Source: Spirochaetales bacterium UBA1265
GTDB taxonomy: Bacteria > Spirochaetota > Spirochaetia > Sphaerochaetales > Sphaerochaetaceae
Assembly (NCBI GenBank): GCA_002308475.1
Contig: DBVL01000103.1
Location: 1-16,224 of the forward strand
DNA: 16,224 nt
Direction: 5' to 3'
Numbering within the stretch: the first letter of the stretch is position 1; the number at the start of each line of letters is the position of its first letter. The notes below the pieces were generated by a model. It saw only the letters and a list, made by a program, of their open reading frames with translations, was not told the DNA's origin and made no database searches. Below, one piece after another: positions 1 through 8,216 of the stretch. The position numbers were made by a program, and so were the translations under genes.

Positions 1-2
1 CA

Positions 3-2042
3 ACAGCTGCAACAACAACAGCTGCTCCTGCAGAAACTGCTGTAGCTGCATCAAGTGTTGTTTACGAACGCGGTGATGATGAAGCCATCTATGAAAAGGT
101 TCTTGGCGAGTATGAGGCACTTTGTGCAAAGGCTGCTGCTGAGGCCAATGATAACGCAAGATTTGTTCTTTATGCTCAGGCAGAAGCTTTCCTTCTTGAT
201 TCTGCTGTCATGCTCCCGACAACAACACAGGGTGGTGCATACACAATCTCAAGAGTTGCTTACAGAACAATCCCGTACGTAAACTGGGGAAATGATGATG
301 ACAGATGGTATGGAATAATCATTTCTGAAGATTTCATATCAAAAGAGGAGAGAGCAGAGATGATTGAAATGTGGAACGCTGCTGTCAAGGGAGAGGGCAC
401 ATATGATGCTGCTGCTTACCTGAAGAGCAAGGGCCACAATATTGTCACAGACTACAGAACAACATTCCAAACTGCTCCTGTAACTCTGGATACTCTCAAC
501 ACTTCTTCACAGGCTGATACAGAGATTCTCGTAAATACAACTGACAACCTTGTTCAGTACAACAACCTAGGACAGATGATTCCTTCCATGGCTGAGTCCT
601 GGTCAGTTTCAGACGATGGTCTCACATACACATTCAATCTCAGAAAGGGTGCTTACTGGTTCACATCAGAAGGAACAGTCTACGCAGAAGTCACAGCTGA
701 AGACTTTGCAGCTGGTTTCCAGCACATGCTTGATGCTGAAGCCGGTCTTGAGTGGCTTGTTGACGGCGTAGTCAAGGGCGCTTCTGAGTACCTCTATGAA
801 GGTGGTGCATGGGAAGATGTTGGATACAAGGCTGTTGATAAGTACACATTACAGATCACACTTGAGAAGCCCGCTTCATACTTCATTACTATGCTGACAT
901 ACAGCTGCTTCTCACCGATCTGTAAGCCGTTCTATGAGTCACGCGGTGGTGTCTTCGGAAAGCAGGCATATGCTGATGCTTATTCTGCAGGAACAATCAA
1001 CTACGGTAAAGCAACAGATGTCTCTTCTCAGGTTTACAATGGTGCATTCCTTCTTCAGAAGCTGAATCCGGATGCAGAGATTGTTGTTGTCAAGAACAAG
1101 AGATACTGGAACAAGGATGCTGTAAAGATTAACTCCATTACTTGGATTTATGATAACGGCGAGAACCCTGTTGCTCTCTACAACGATGTTGTCAAGGGAA
1201 CATACGCAGGACTTGGTCTTACTGAAAGCTCCGGAACCCTTGCTCTTGCAAAGGCTGATGGAAACTTTGACAAGTATTCTTACATTTCCGATACAACTTC
1301 TACATCATTCTTCTGTGGTCTGAACCTCAACAGAGGAACATTCGCTCTTGAAGCAGGTACAGTTGCTTCCGGCAAGACAGAGCAGCAGAAGATTGATACA
1401 GAGACAGCCATGATGAACAAGAACTTCAGAAAGGCTATTGTTTCTGCTTTCGATAAGGAAACATACAACGCAGTTTTAAGAGGTCAGGACCTTGCTCTTA
1501 CAAACCTCAGAAACATGTATACACATCCTGAATTCGTACAGCTTTCAACTGCTCAGACAGACCAGTACGGACACACATTCCCAGCAGGTACCATGTACGG
1601 CGAGATGGTTCAGTACTACTGTGACCAGCTTGGTGCAGGCATAACTGTTGCTGACCAGACAAACGGTTGGTTCAACGCTGAAGCAGCCAAGAAGTACATT
1701 GAGGCAGCTAAGGCTGAGCTCGGAAATTCTGTAACATGGCCGATCGTTCTTGACAATGTTTACTATTCAGCAAGAGCAGATAATACTGCTCAGGCTGAGG
1801 CCGTCAAGCAGGTTATTGAAGCAGCTCTTGGAAAAGAGAATGTTATTATCAATAATGTTGAAGCTACAACATCCGCAGACTACTATGCTTCCGGATACAG
1901 AGCTTCAAACGGAAAGGCTGGTAACTTTGATATCTTCTACGGTTCAGGTTGGGGCCCAGACTTCGGTGATCCTTGTACATACCTTGACACCTTCAAAGGA
2001 TATGGTGAAGGTTACATGACAAAGGTTATCGGACTGTTCTGA
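3..2042 (+). CDS. oppA: Peptide ABC transporter substrate-binding protein (family 5, AliA/OppA-like), 5' partial, segments in permuted order
   Basis: Open from the left edge in frame 3 to a TGA at 2040-2042; 679 codons are visible and the start lies outside the window. It is the extracellular peptide receptor of the opp transporter that follows. A Thr/Ala/Pro-rich linker (about 3-53) leads into a segment typical of the family's C-terminal end: YAQAEAFLLDSAVMLPTTTQ, then the IPYVNWG and DDRWYGI regions and KEERAEMIEMW. At about 447 the frame runs straight into the family's N-terminal part (FQTAPVTLDTLNTS, MIPSMAESWSVSDDGLTYTF, LRKGAYWFTSEG), followed by the central domain as far as GSGWGPDFGDPCTYLDTF. 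It then stops after GYMTKVIGLF, where streptococcal AliA continues for over 100 residues. No signal peptide, stop or ribosome site lies at the junction. The order therefore suggests a circular permutant or a tandem protein with a truncated last unit. Family assignment is firm; the architecture is unresolved. Confidence 0.9.
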   Translation, partial: TAATTTAAPAETAVAASSVVYERGDDEAIYEKVLGEYEALCAKAAAEANDNARFVLYAQAEAFLLDSAVMLPTTTQGGAYTISRVAYRTIPYVNWGNDDDRWYGIIISEDFISKEERAEMIEMWNAAVKGEGTYDAAAYLKSKGHNIVTDYRTTFQTAPVTLDTLNTSSQADTEILVNTTDNLVQYNNLGQMIPSMAESWSVSDDGLTYTFNLRKGAYWFTSEGTVYAEVTAEDFAAGFQHMLDAEAGLEWLVDGVVKGASEYLYEGGAWEDVGYKAVDKYTLQITLEKPASYFITMLTYSCFSPICKPFYESRGGVFGKQAYADAYSAGTINYGKATDVSSQVYNGAFLLQKLNPDAEIVVVKNKRYWNKDAVKINSITWIYDNGENPVALYNDVVKGTYAGLGLTESSGTLALAKADGNFDKYSYISDTTSTSFFCGLNLNRGTFALEAGTVASGKTEQQKIDTETAMMNKNFRKAIVSAFDKETYNAVLRGQDLALTNLRNMYTHPEFVQLSTAQTDQYGHTFPAGTMYGEMVQYYCDQLGAGITVADQTNGWFNAEAAKKYIEAAKAELGNSVTWPIVLDNVYYSARADNTAQAEAVKQVIEAALGKENVIINNVEATTSADYYASGYRASNGKAGNFDIFYGSGWGPDFGDPCTYLDTFKGYGEGYMTKVIGLF

Positions 2043-2075
2043 TAAACATCAGATTCCGGTAAAGTCACAAGTTCT

Positions 2076-2120
2076 CATCGGAGGACACAAGTCGTGTCCT
2101 CCGATGTTTATATCTTTTTT
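2076..2120 (+). terminator. Hairpin with T-tract between binding-protein gene and oppB
   Basis: A perfect 13-bp inverted repeat (2076-2088 with 2094-2106, loop AAGTC) starts 33 bases after the binding-protein stop. It is followed by a T-rich run ending in six T's (2115-2120). This is the form of an intrinsic terminator. As oppB begins only 7 bases later on the same strand, it most likely acts as a partial terminator or mRNA-stabilising structure that keeps binding protein in excess over the permease. That arrangement is known in other binding-protein operons. Confidence 0.8.
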
Positions 2121-2126
2121 AAAACA

Positions 2127-3704
2127 ATGAAAAAATATCTTTTAAAGCGAATACTTTTTTCAATCTTCTCGTTGCTTGTAGTCATTCTGACTGTAATGCT
2201 TCTTGTTTATTCTCTTATAGATAGAAGAGTTATCTTCCAAACGGATGATGTCTGGAACAAGAGAAGCAACAACGAAAGAGCTTTTTACGAATATACCATG
2301 TACCAGAAGTACGGGTATCTTGAATTAGCAAACTATGCATCATTTCTACAGCAGAAATATGTTTCTCTATATGGTGACTCGTATGTGACGAATGAAGATT
2401 TTTTAGCTGACAGGGCTGCCATCCAGAATGCAGAACTCTGGTCCTCAAATGAAACCGTTCAGGAGTTCATGGAGTATTACGAAGGCAAGGGCTACAGCAT
2501 TACTTATCTTGAGCCCATAAAGTACGGCAACGGTAGAATCAAACCGGGTGGAACAGGTTATCTTATCGCCACAAGAGAGAGAAGCATGTTCCTCAGGCTT
2601 TGGGATTATCTGAAAGGCCTCATTTCCTTTGAGACTGTAAACGATGTTCAGGATCCTGAACTGACAGACAGGTACATAAGGATTGAGAAAGACCCATACA
2701 ATGGTTTCTACGCCCTTGTCGGTAGCGGAACAACACATAAGTATCTTATCTATTTTGACAGTCATTTCCCGTTCATGCACTGGAACTGGATACATCTTAA
2801 CCTGGGTGTTTCCTTCACCAAGTACAGAGGTCAGGAAATTACAAATGTAATAACCACACCTACGGGAGAACTCAGGGTTGTAAAAACCCAGTTTCCCGCA
2901 AAGGTTGGCACGGATGAGTATGTTGAAACCGCTATAGATTTCCATTCTCTTACCTATAATAACGGAACCCTTACTGAAGCCGACCGGGAAAACTATCCGG
3001 ATAAGTACACAATCAGCACTTACAGGACAAAAGGTCTGTCCATGCTTGAGACTTCTTTTGTCATAGGTCTTATCGCAACAATAGGTGCCTATATTCTGGG
3101 AATTCCAATCGGAATCCTGAACGCAAGAAAGAAGGACAGTATTCTGGATAAGATAGGAATGTGGTACATAATCTTCATTGGTTCTGTTCCATCCCTTGCC
3201 TACATTTTCATCTTTGCGGCCATAGGAACAAAGTTCTTCAACCTGCCGTACAAGTTTGCAAATGCACAGGTTAAGATTCTTGCCTATGTTCTTCCGACCA
3301 TCTCACTTGCACTTCCTTCAATTGGAAGTCTTATGAAGTGGATGAGAAGATACATGATTGACCAGATGAACAGCGACTATGTCAAGTTTGCCAGAGCAGA
3401 AGGTCTTTCAGAAGGGGAGATTTTCAGACAGCATATTTCCAAGAACGCCATTATACCTATCACTCACGGTATCCCGGCAAGTATCCTTGGCTGTCTTACT
3501 GGTGCAATCATTACAGAGCGTGTCTACTCTGTTCCTGGTGTAGGTAACCTGCTTACAACAGCAATCAACGGACATGATAACGGTATTATAGTCGCATGTG
3601 CTGTTTTCTATACGTCTCTGTCACTTATATCAGTTATTCTCGGAGACGTTCTCATGGCCAAGGTTGACCCGAGAATCTCATTCGAAACAAAAGGAGGTAG
3701 ATAA
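2127..3704 (+). CDS. oppB: Oligopeptide ABC transporter permease OppB (AmiC-like, with large extracellular insertion)
   Basis: 525-residue inner-membrane permease forming the translocation pore with OppC. The first transmembrane helix follows MKKYLLKRIL (residues 1-30). A hydrophilic stretch of about 280 residues (31-305), probably extracellular, separates it from the conserved permease domain (about 306-510). That domain has five more hydrophobic segments and the cytoplasmic EAA-type loop around FARAEGLSEGEIFRQHISKN (421-440), which contacts the ATPases. The length matches streptococcal AmiC/OppB (about 500 residues) rather than the roughly 310-residue enterobacterial OppB. I chose ATG 2127 because MKKYLLKR is the usual family start. 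A GTG at 2094 lies inside the hairpin stem and adds only 11 atypical residues. No good Shine-Dalgarno precedes 2127, so initiation may be weak or depend on the hairpin region. The stop is 2 bases before oppC. Confidence 0.93.
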   Translation: MKKYLLKRILFSIFSLLVVILTVMLLVYSLIDRRVIFQTDDVWNKRSNNERAFYEYTMYQKYGYLELANYASFLQQKYVSLYGDSYVTNEDFLADRAAIQNAELWSSNETVQEFMEYYEGKGYSITYLEPIKYGNGRIKPGGTGYLIATRERSMFLRLWDYLKGLISFETVNDVQDPELTDRYIRIEKDPYNGFYALVGSGTTHKYLIYFDSHFPFMHWNWIHLNLGVSFTKYRGQEITNVITTPTGELRVVKTQFPAKVGTDEYVETAIDFHSLTYNNGTLTEADRENYPDKYTISTYRTKGLSMLETSFVIGLIATIGAYILGIPIGILNARKKDSILDKIGMWYIIFIGSVPSLAYIFIFAAIGTKFFNLPYKFANAQVKILAYVLPTISLALPSIGSLMKWMRRYMIDQMNSDYVKFARAEGLSEGEIFRQHISKNAIIPITHGIPASILGCLTGAIITERVYSVPGVGNLLTTAINGHDNGIIVACAVFYTSLSLISVILGDVLMAKVDPRISFETKGGR

Positions 3705-3706
3705 TC

Positions 3707-4672
3707 ATGAGCGAGAAAGTTTTAAACGAAGATGCATTATTTACCTTTGTAAGCAACGATACTGTTGAATCGGAGAAGATTATTGCTCCGAGATACTCAT
3801 ACTGGAAATCCGTTTTCAGAGTCTTCTTCAAAAAGAAGACCAACTGGTTCCTGATTGGATTATTTGTATTCCTTGTCCTCGGGGCCTTCCTTATTCCTGC
3901 TTTCTGCCCATATAATTCGACAGAAAATATAACAGTGGCTGCTACTTTTAATTTAAGTCCTTCTGCTGCAAAGGCTTACTTTGCAGGAGACGGAACCACA
4001 CTTAAGTGGCTTTTCGGAACCGGTGGACAGGGAAACTCCATCTTCTACGGAATCTGGGCTTCAGCAAAGACCTCTTTGGTTCTTGCCATAATCTGTGCTG
4101 CCATAAACATGATAATAGGTGTCATAGTCGGTGCTGTATGGGGCTACTCAAAGAGTTTTGACCAGGTCATGCTTGTTATCTACAACATTATTGCAAATGT
4201 TCCCTACATTCTTGTCATAACTGTTCTGGTCTATGTAATTGGTGCTGGATTCTGGAGCTTCGTCTTTGCTTTGACAATCACAGGTTGGATGTCCATAGCA
4301 TACTTCTTCAGAACTCAGGTTCTGATTATCAGAGACCGTGAGTACTCACTGGCCTCCAGATGTCTCGGCACTCCTATTCCAAGGATTATCTCAAAGAACA
4401 TTATGCCGTTCCTGACATCTGTTATTGTGACCTTCTTGGCAACTGAGCTTCCATTATACATAAGTATGGAGGTCTACCTCTCTTACATTGGTGTTGGACT
4501 TTCTGCAAAGATTCCTTCTCTGGGAAGAATGATTCAGGAGGCACAGACAGGCTTCCTGGTGTATCCGTGGGAATTCTGGCCACCGGTAGCTATTGCTGCC
4601 CTCATTACAATTATACTTTACGTTCTCGGACAGAACCTTGCAGATGCAACAGATCCGAGAACCCATATGTGA
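3707..4672 (+). CDS. oppC: Oligopeptide ABC transporter permease OppC (AmiD-like)
   Basis: 321-residue second permease subunit, pairing with OppB. An N-terminal cytoplasmic stretch precedes a first transmembrane helix (about 47-66). A periplasmic/extracellular loop of about 50 residues follows, containing the LKWLFGTGGQGNSIFYGIW motif typical of OppC/DppC. The permease domain (about 120-310) has hydrophobic segments near 121-146, 152-180, 184-202, 235-250 and 292-308. The EAA-type loop is around SLASRCLGTPIPRIISKNIMP (214-234), where the usual EAARALGA core reads SLASRCLG, still with the conserved Gly. The start has a strong AAAGGAGG Shine-Dalgarno 9 bases upstream. The gene lies 2 bases after the oppB stop and 13 before oppD, so it is cotranscribed. 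Confidence 0.93.
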   Translation: MSEKVLNEDALFTFVSNDTVESEKIIAPRYSYWKSVFRVFFKKKTNWFLIGLFVFLVLGAFLIPAFCPYNSTENITVAATFNLSPSAAKAYFAGDGTTLKWLFGTGGQGNSIFYGIWASAKTSLVLAIICAAINMIIGVIVGAVWGYSKSFDQVMLVIYNIIANVPYILVITVLVYVIGAGFWSFVFALTITGWMSIAYFFRTQVLIIRDREYSLASRCLGTPIPRIISKNIMPFLTSVIVTFLATELPLYISMEVYLSYIGVGLSAKIPSLGRMIQEAQTGFLVYPWEFWPPVAIAALITIILYVLGQNLADATDPRTHM

Positions 4673-4685
4673 TTCGGAGGTAAGT

Positions 4686-6497
4686 ATGGAGAACAATAAA
4701 GAAAAGAAAGTCCTGTTATCTCTGAAAAACGTGGATGTGAAGTTCAACGTCAGAGGAAGAATTCTCTCTGCCATAAGAGATGTGAGTCTGGATGTTTATG
4801 AAAACGAGTCTCTTGCTATAGTAGGTGAGTCCGGTTCAGGAAAGTCAGTTCTGACAAAGACCTTTGCGGGTATGCTGGATTCCAATGGTTTCATCTCAAA
4901 CGGTTCCATTATTTTCAGCGATGATGATATTTCTAAGACAACTGTTGACGTCAACAAGAAGAACCACCTTCTGATGAAGTATTTTGACCATATGCTTCAT
5001 CATGGCTCAACTCTTGAGCGTGGAGCTGCAGAATATGTGGCAATAAAAAAGAAGGAACAACAGATCAAGGAAGCTCAGACTCTTACAAGTAGTGAAGAGA
5101 CTTCTTTTGCAGCAAGAATCAAAGAGCTTGATGATAATATTGTGGACAGAAAGAACTATATCTACACACTTGACCGCCGTCATAATGCACAGGATGCAAA
5201 GGACTTTGAAGAGGCAAGTGCAAAGATAAGGGTATGGTCCGAAGAGAAAGCAAGAATTCTCAAGGAAAGGGCAGACCTTATTGCAAAGAGAAAGGCCGAC
5301 TACAAAGCAAATTCTGTACGCGTTAAGGATGACAGAGAGGCTCTTGTCTCCCTCAAGGCCCAGAGAAAGGCAAAGCTTGCCGCAAAAGAAAATGAGAAGA
5401 ACCCGTTCGGGATTAGTGATGCCGTCATGAAGAGAAATGAGAAGATCACAAATGAGATTCTTCTCTCAACTTGCCGGTATCCCATTTTCAGTGAGATCAA
5501 GTTCATTTTCCGCCTGAGGAAGGCTTTCCGTCTTGCCATGGCAATAGGAGAGAATCTTGAAGATGAAGAAGTTCTGAACAGAATTTTTGAAACATGTGTA
5601 TTCAGAGTCAAATTCATTAAAGAGGTCAAGGAAGACAAGAAACATACCCTTGAGGGATGGGCCCGCATAGACTGTGCCAAGGTCAAGTACACAAAGGACT
5701 GGCAGCAGATCAGAGGTAGAAGGATTGCTACCGTCTTCCAGGATCCTATGACAAGCCTTAACCCTGTTGTGACAATCGGAAAGCAGATTATGACTGTTAT
5801 CCTGAAGCATCAGAAGTGTTCACAGTCCGAGGCAAGACAGAGAACCTATGATATTATGTCTAAGGTCGGTATACCTGATCCGGAGAAGCGTTTCAACGAC
5901 TATCCGTTCCAGTATTCCGGCGGAATGAGACAGAGAATTGTCATAGCCATTGCCCTTTCCTGTCAGCCTAAGATTCTCATCTGTGACGAGCCTACAACAG
6001 CTCTTGATGTAACCATTCAGGCACAGATTCTTCAGCTTATCAAGGATCTTCAGAAGCAGCTTGGATTCACAATTGTGTTTATTACCCACGACCTTGGTGT
6101 TGTTGCAAACGTAGCCGAGCGTGTAGCCGTTCTCTATGGAGGACAGATTGTTGAGCTTGGAACGGTTGAAGATATCTTCTACGAGCCCAAGCACCCCTAT
6201 ACCTGGGCACTTCTTTCCTCTCTGACACAGCTTGCCCAGAAGGGAGATGATCTGTTCAGTATTCCGGGAACTCCTCCCTCTCTTTACAATAAGATTGTTG
6301 GAGATGCCTTTGCACCAAGAAGCAACTATGCAATGGCCATAGACCGTGCAAAAGAACCGCCTATGTTCAAGGTAAGTGAGACGCACTATGCCAAGACATG
6401 GCTTCTTGACCCAAGGGCCCCGAAGGTTGAGCCACCTGAGATTATTCAGAATCTCCATGAGAAGATGAGTAAGACTTACGTTGAATTTGAGAGATGA
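4686..6497 (+). CDS. oppD: Oligopeptide ABC transporter ATPase OppD (AmiE-like) with a ~250-residue insertion
   Basis: 603-residue cytoplasmic ATPase that powers peptide import together with OppF. All nucleotide-binding motifs are present: Walker A GESGSGKS (47-54), Q-loop FQDP (351-354), signature YSGGMRQR (410-417), Walker B ILICDEP (430-436) and switch His468. The C-terminal peptide-transport extension ends with GDAFAPRSNYA and FKVSETHYAKTWLLD, wording close to streptococcal AmiE, and it lacks the cysteine cluster seen in many OppD/DppD proteins. Walker A and Q-loop lie about 300 residues apart because of an insertion at about residues 84-335; AmiE is about 355 residues without it. Start: GGAGG at 4676-4680 sits just ahead of ATG 4686. 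An in-frame ATG at 4593 lies inside oppC and gives an unrelated 31-residue extension. Same operon as oppC (13-base gap) and oppF (10-base gap). Confidence 0.93.
   Translation: MENNKEKKVLLSLKNVDVKFNVRGRILSAIRDVSLDVYENESLAIVGESGSGKSVLTKTFAGMLDSNGFISNGSIIFSDDDISKTTVDVNKKNHLLMKYFDHMLHHGSTLERGAAEYVAIKKKEQQIKEAQTLTSSEETSFAARIKELDDNIVDRKNYIYTLDRRHNAQDAKDFEEASAKIRVWSEEKARILKERADLIAKRKADYKANSVRVKDDREALVSLKAQRKAKLAAKENEKNPFGISDAVMKRNEKITNEILLSTCRYPIFSEIKFIFRLRKAFRLAMAIGENLEDEEVLNRIFETCVFRVKFIKEVKEDKKHTLEGWARIDCAKVKYTKDWQQIRGRRIATVFQDPMTSLNPVVTIGKQIMTVILKHQKCSQSEARQRTYDIMSKVGIPDPEKRFNDYPFQYSGGMRQRIVIAIALSCQPKILICDEPTTALDVTIQAQILQLIKDLQKQLGFTIVFITHDLGVVANVAERVAVLYGGQIVELGTVEDIFYEPKHPYTWALLSSLTQLAQKGDDLFSIPGTPPSLYNKIVGDAFAPRSNYAMAIDRAKEPPMFKVSETHYAKTWLLDPRAPKVEPPEIIQNLHEKMSKTYVEFER
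4935..5690 (+). other. Insertion within the OppD nucleotide-binding domain
   Basis: In-frame coding region for about residues 84-335 of OppD, between the first beta strands after Walker A and the conserved WQQIRGRRIATVFQDP. It starts with His-rich KYFDHMLHHG, then has a Lys/Glu/Ala-rich stretch (about 118-235) with heptad-like spacing that looks like an antiparallel coiled coil. After that come RYPIFSEIKFIFRLRKAFRLA and a compact segment up to LEGWARIDCAKVKYTKDW. Base use resembles the rest of the gene, and no stops or repeats mark it as a recent insertion. OppF has no such insertion. Limits are estimated from the family's normal spacing. Confidence 0.75.
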
Positions 6498-6507
6498 GGA
6501 GTGAAAC

Positions 6508-7458
6508 ATGACTGAAGTAAACAAGAAAGAAGTTGTGCTGTCTATTCAGAATCTTGATGTCGTGTTTAAGAACGGTAAAAAGACCTTCAAGGCTGTTGAA
6601 AACGTAAGTTTTGACATCTATAAGGGAGAGACTCTCTCGCTTGTAGGTGAGTCCGGTTCTGGAAAGACAACAATCGGAAGAGCCATTGTAAGGATCAATC
6701 CGTGTTCGAACGGTGCCATTTACTACAAGGGTAAGAAAATTTCAGGAAAGCTCAGTAGAAAGGATGACAGAGAGGTGGTCAAGAAGATCCAGATGATCTT
6801 CCAGGACCCGGCTGCATCCCTTAATGAGAGAGCTACAATTGAATACATAATCTCTGAAGGTCTTTATAACTTCCATCTGTACAAAGATGAGAAGGACCGC
6901 TATCAGAAGGTTGAGAATGTAATCAAGGAAGTAGGTCTTCTTCCTGAGCATCTTACACGTTATCCGCATGAGTTCTCCGGCGGACAGAGGCAGAGAGTAG
7001 GTCTGGCCCGCTCAATTGTCATGGAACCTGAGTTCATAGTTGCGGATGAGCCTATCTCAGCTCTGGATGTAAGTATCAGAGCCCAGGTTCTCAACTTGCT
7101 GAAGAAATTCCAGAAGGAGAGGGGACTGACATATCTGTTCATTGCTCATGACTTGAGCATTGTAAGATTTATTTCGGATAGAATAGTTGTTATCTACAAG
7201 GGAAAGGTCATGGAGATAGCGGAGACTGAAGAGCTCTACAAGTACCCCATGCATCCGTATACTAAGTCCCTTATGAGCGCTATTCCCATTCCTGACCCCA
7301 TTCTGGAAAAGAACAAGAAGCTCTTTGTCTATGAGCCGGAAAAGATGCACGACTACAGTGTTGAGAAACCAGAGCTCTGCGACCTTGGTAACGGACACTT
7401 TGTTTCTGCAAGCCCCTCAGAGCTTGAGAAGTACAAGGCTCTCCGTTTTGGGAAATGA
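6508..7458 (+). CDS. oppF: Oligopeptide ABC transporter ATPase OppF (AmiF-like)
   Basis: 316-residue second ATPase of the importer, the normal length for AmiF/OppF. Motifs: Walker A GESGSGKT (47-54), Q-loop FQDP (98-101), signature FSGGQRQR (156-163), Walker B EFIVADEP (175-182) and switch His214 in IAHDLSIV. The C-terminal extension contains [16 protein letters not shown] and then HDYSV and [14 protein letters not shown], closely like streptococcal AmiF. A GAGGAG-type site precedes ATG 6508, 10 bases after the oppD stop. The gene's last codons overlap the start of the next gene by 4 bases (ATGA), so the following small membrane protein is translationally coupled to it. Confidence 0.95.
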   Translation: MTEVNKKEVVLSIQNLDVVFKNGKKTFKAVENVSFDIYKGETLSLVGESGSGKTTIGRAIVRINPCSNGAIYYKGKKISGKLSRKDDREVVKKIQMIFQDPAASLNERATIEYIISEGLYNFHLYKDEKDRYQKVENVIKEVGLLPEHLTRYPHEFSGGQRQRVGLARSIVMEPEFIVADEPISALDVSIRAQVLNLLKKFQKERGLTYLFIAHDLSIVRFISDRIVVIYKGKVMEIAETEELYKYPMHPYTKSLMSAIPIPDPILEKNKKLFVYEPEKMHDYSVEKPELCDLGNGHFVSASPSELEKYKALRFGK

Positions 7459-8216
7459 GTGTGAAAGAAAAAGAAGTAATTGAGGTAAGCAATAAGCATA
7501 TTGTCCTCAGGACAATCCTTTTTGTGGCCCTCATAGTCATTGCCGCCGCAGCTTTTGCGACGGCGCTTGTTTCAATAGGGCACAAGGATCCGGGATGGCA
7601 GATAATAGATGCCGCTGCGGATGCCGAGGTGCCCTTTTACTCATCTTCAATAGGTCTTTCATACTATATGGAAGGCTCTTCCTCTGAAATAAGGCAGAGT
7701 GTTGCAACTCTCTCTTCGCTGTATTCAAAGACCCTTAAGCGCATGTATATACTCTTTGATCCCAGGAATGAATACTCTGGTTATGTTAATCTTGCAACCA
7801 TCAACAAAAACCCGGGCAAGGAGATAGCTGTGCCGGAGGAGGTTTTCAACGTTCTGACAGATTTCTACGGGAAAACCCTCAGCGGAGAAGCAAACCTCTT
7901 TATGAATCTGGTCTATGAGGCTGAAGAGGCCCTTGAGAATGTTCAGGTGTACGATCTGGAGTATGAAAAAAAGCGGATAGAGGCCCTTAGGTCCGTATGT
8001 TCAAAAACGGAAAACTTCAGTTTTGAAGTTGTTGATGAGGAAAAACACATAATCAGATTCAGTGTATCTGAAGATGTTGTTTCTGCCGCCGGTGAGTACG
8101 AAGCCGGCTCTTCATATCTTGGTTTGAACGAGCTCTATTTTTACTATATGACATACCTGGTTGGCCAGGTTCTTGCTGAAAACGGATACCCAGATGCCTA
8201 TTTTTACACAAAATGA
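7455..8216 (+). CDS. Membrane-anchored protein of unknown function, possible degenerate ApbE-like domain
   Basis: 253 residues. A short cytoplasmic N-terminus (1-17) and one hydrophobic helix (about 18-40) anchor a domain outside the membrane; there is no lipobox. By eye the outer part follows the order of the N-terminal half of ApbE (FAD:protein FMN transferase). [33 protein letters not shown] (about 99-131) resembles the ApbE 'DP.SE...LN.NPG..V.VSPE.F' region. IEALRSV...[15 protein letters not shown] resembles its later strand pair, and [30 protein letters not shown] (about 222-251) resembles the LDLGGIAKGYAVD...L...GV..ALVN helix. The active-site Gly-Gly-Asp and everything after it are absent, so flavin-transferase activity is unlikely. 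No recognised signature supports a firm name. Start ATG 7455 overlaps the oppF stop; the end overlaps the next gene by 23 bases. Confidence 0.85.
   Translation: MSVKEKEVIEVSNKHIVLRTILFVALIVIAAAAFATALVSIGHKDPGWQIIDAAADAEVPFYSSSIGLSYYMEGSSSEIRQSVATLSSLYSKTLKRMYILFDPRNEYSGYVNLATINKNPGKEIAVPEEVFNVLTDFYGKTLSGEANLFMNLVYEAEEALENVQVYDLEYEKKRIEALRSVCSKTENFSFEVVDEEKHIIRFSVSEDVVSAAGEYEAGSSYLGLNELYFYYMTYLVGQVLAENGYPDAYFYTK

Noticed and set aside
1..60. Triplet-like repeat (CAACAACAACAGCTG...) as a regulatory or mobile repeat
   Set aside because: It is in frame and encodes a Thr/Ala/Pro linker; short and imperfect.
2094..2126. GTG at 2094 as oppB start
   Set aside because: It lies in the right arm of the hairpin, has no ribosome site, and adds 11 residues before the typical MKKYLLKR start.
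2043..2126. Frameshifted remainder of the binding protein after its stop
   Set aside because: No frame here encodes anything like the missing C-terminal segment, and the hairpin starts 33 bases on, so the stop looks real rather than a sequencing error.
4593..4685. ATG at 4593 as oppD start
   Set aside because: It overlaps oppC by 80 bases and adds 31 unrelated residues; GGAGG directly precedes ATG 4686.
5820..6524. Long open frame (234 codons) antisense to oppD
   Set aside because: It is the mirror of a strongly conserved ATPase coding strand, has no ribosome site and resembles no known protein; other opposite-strand frames in this window were dismissed for the same reasons.
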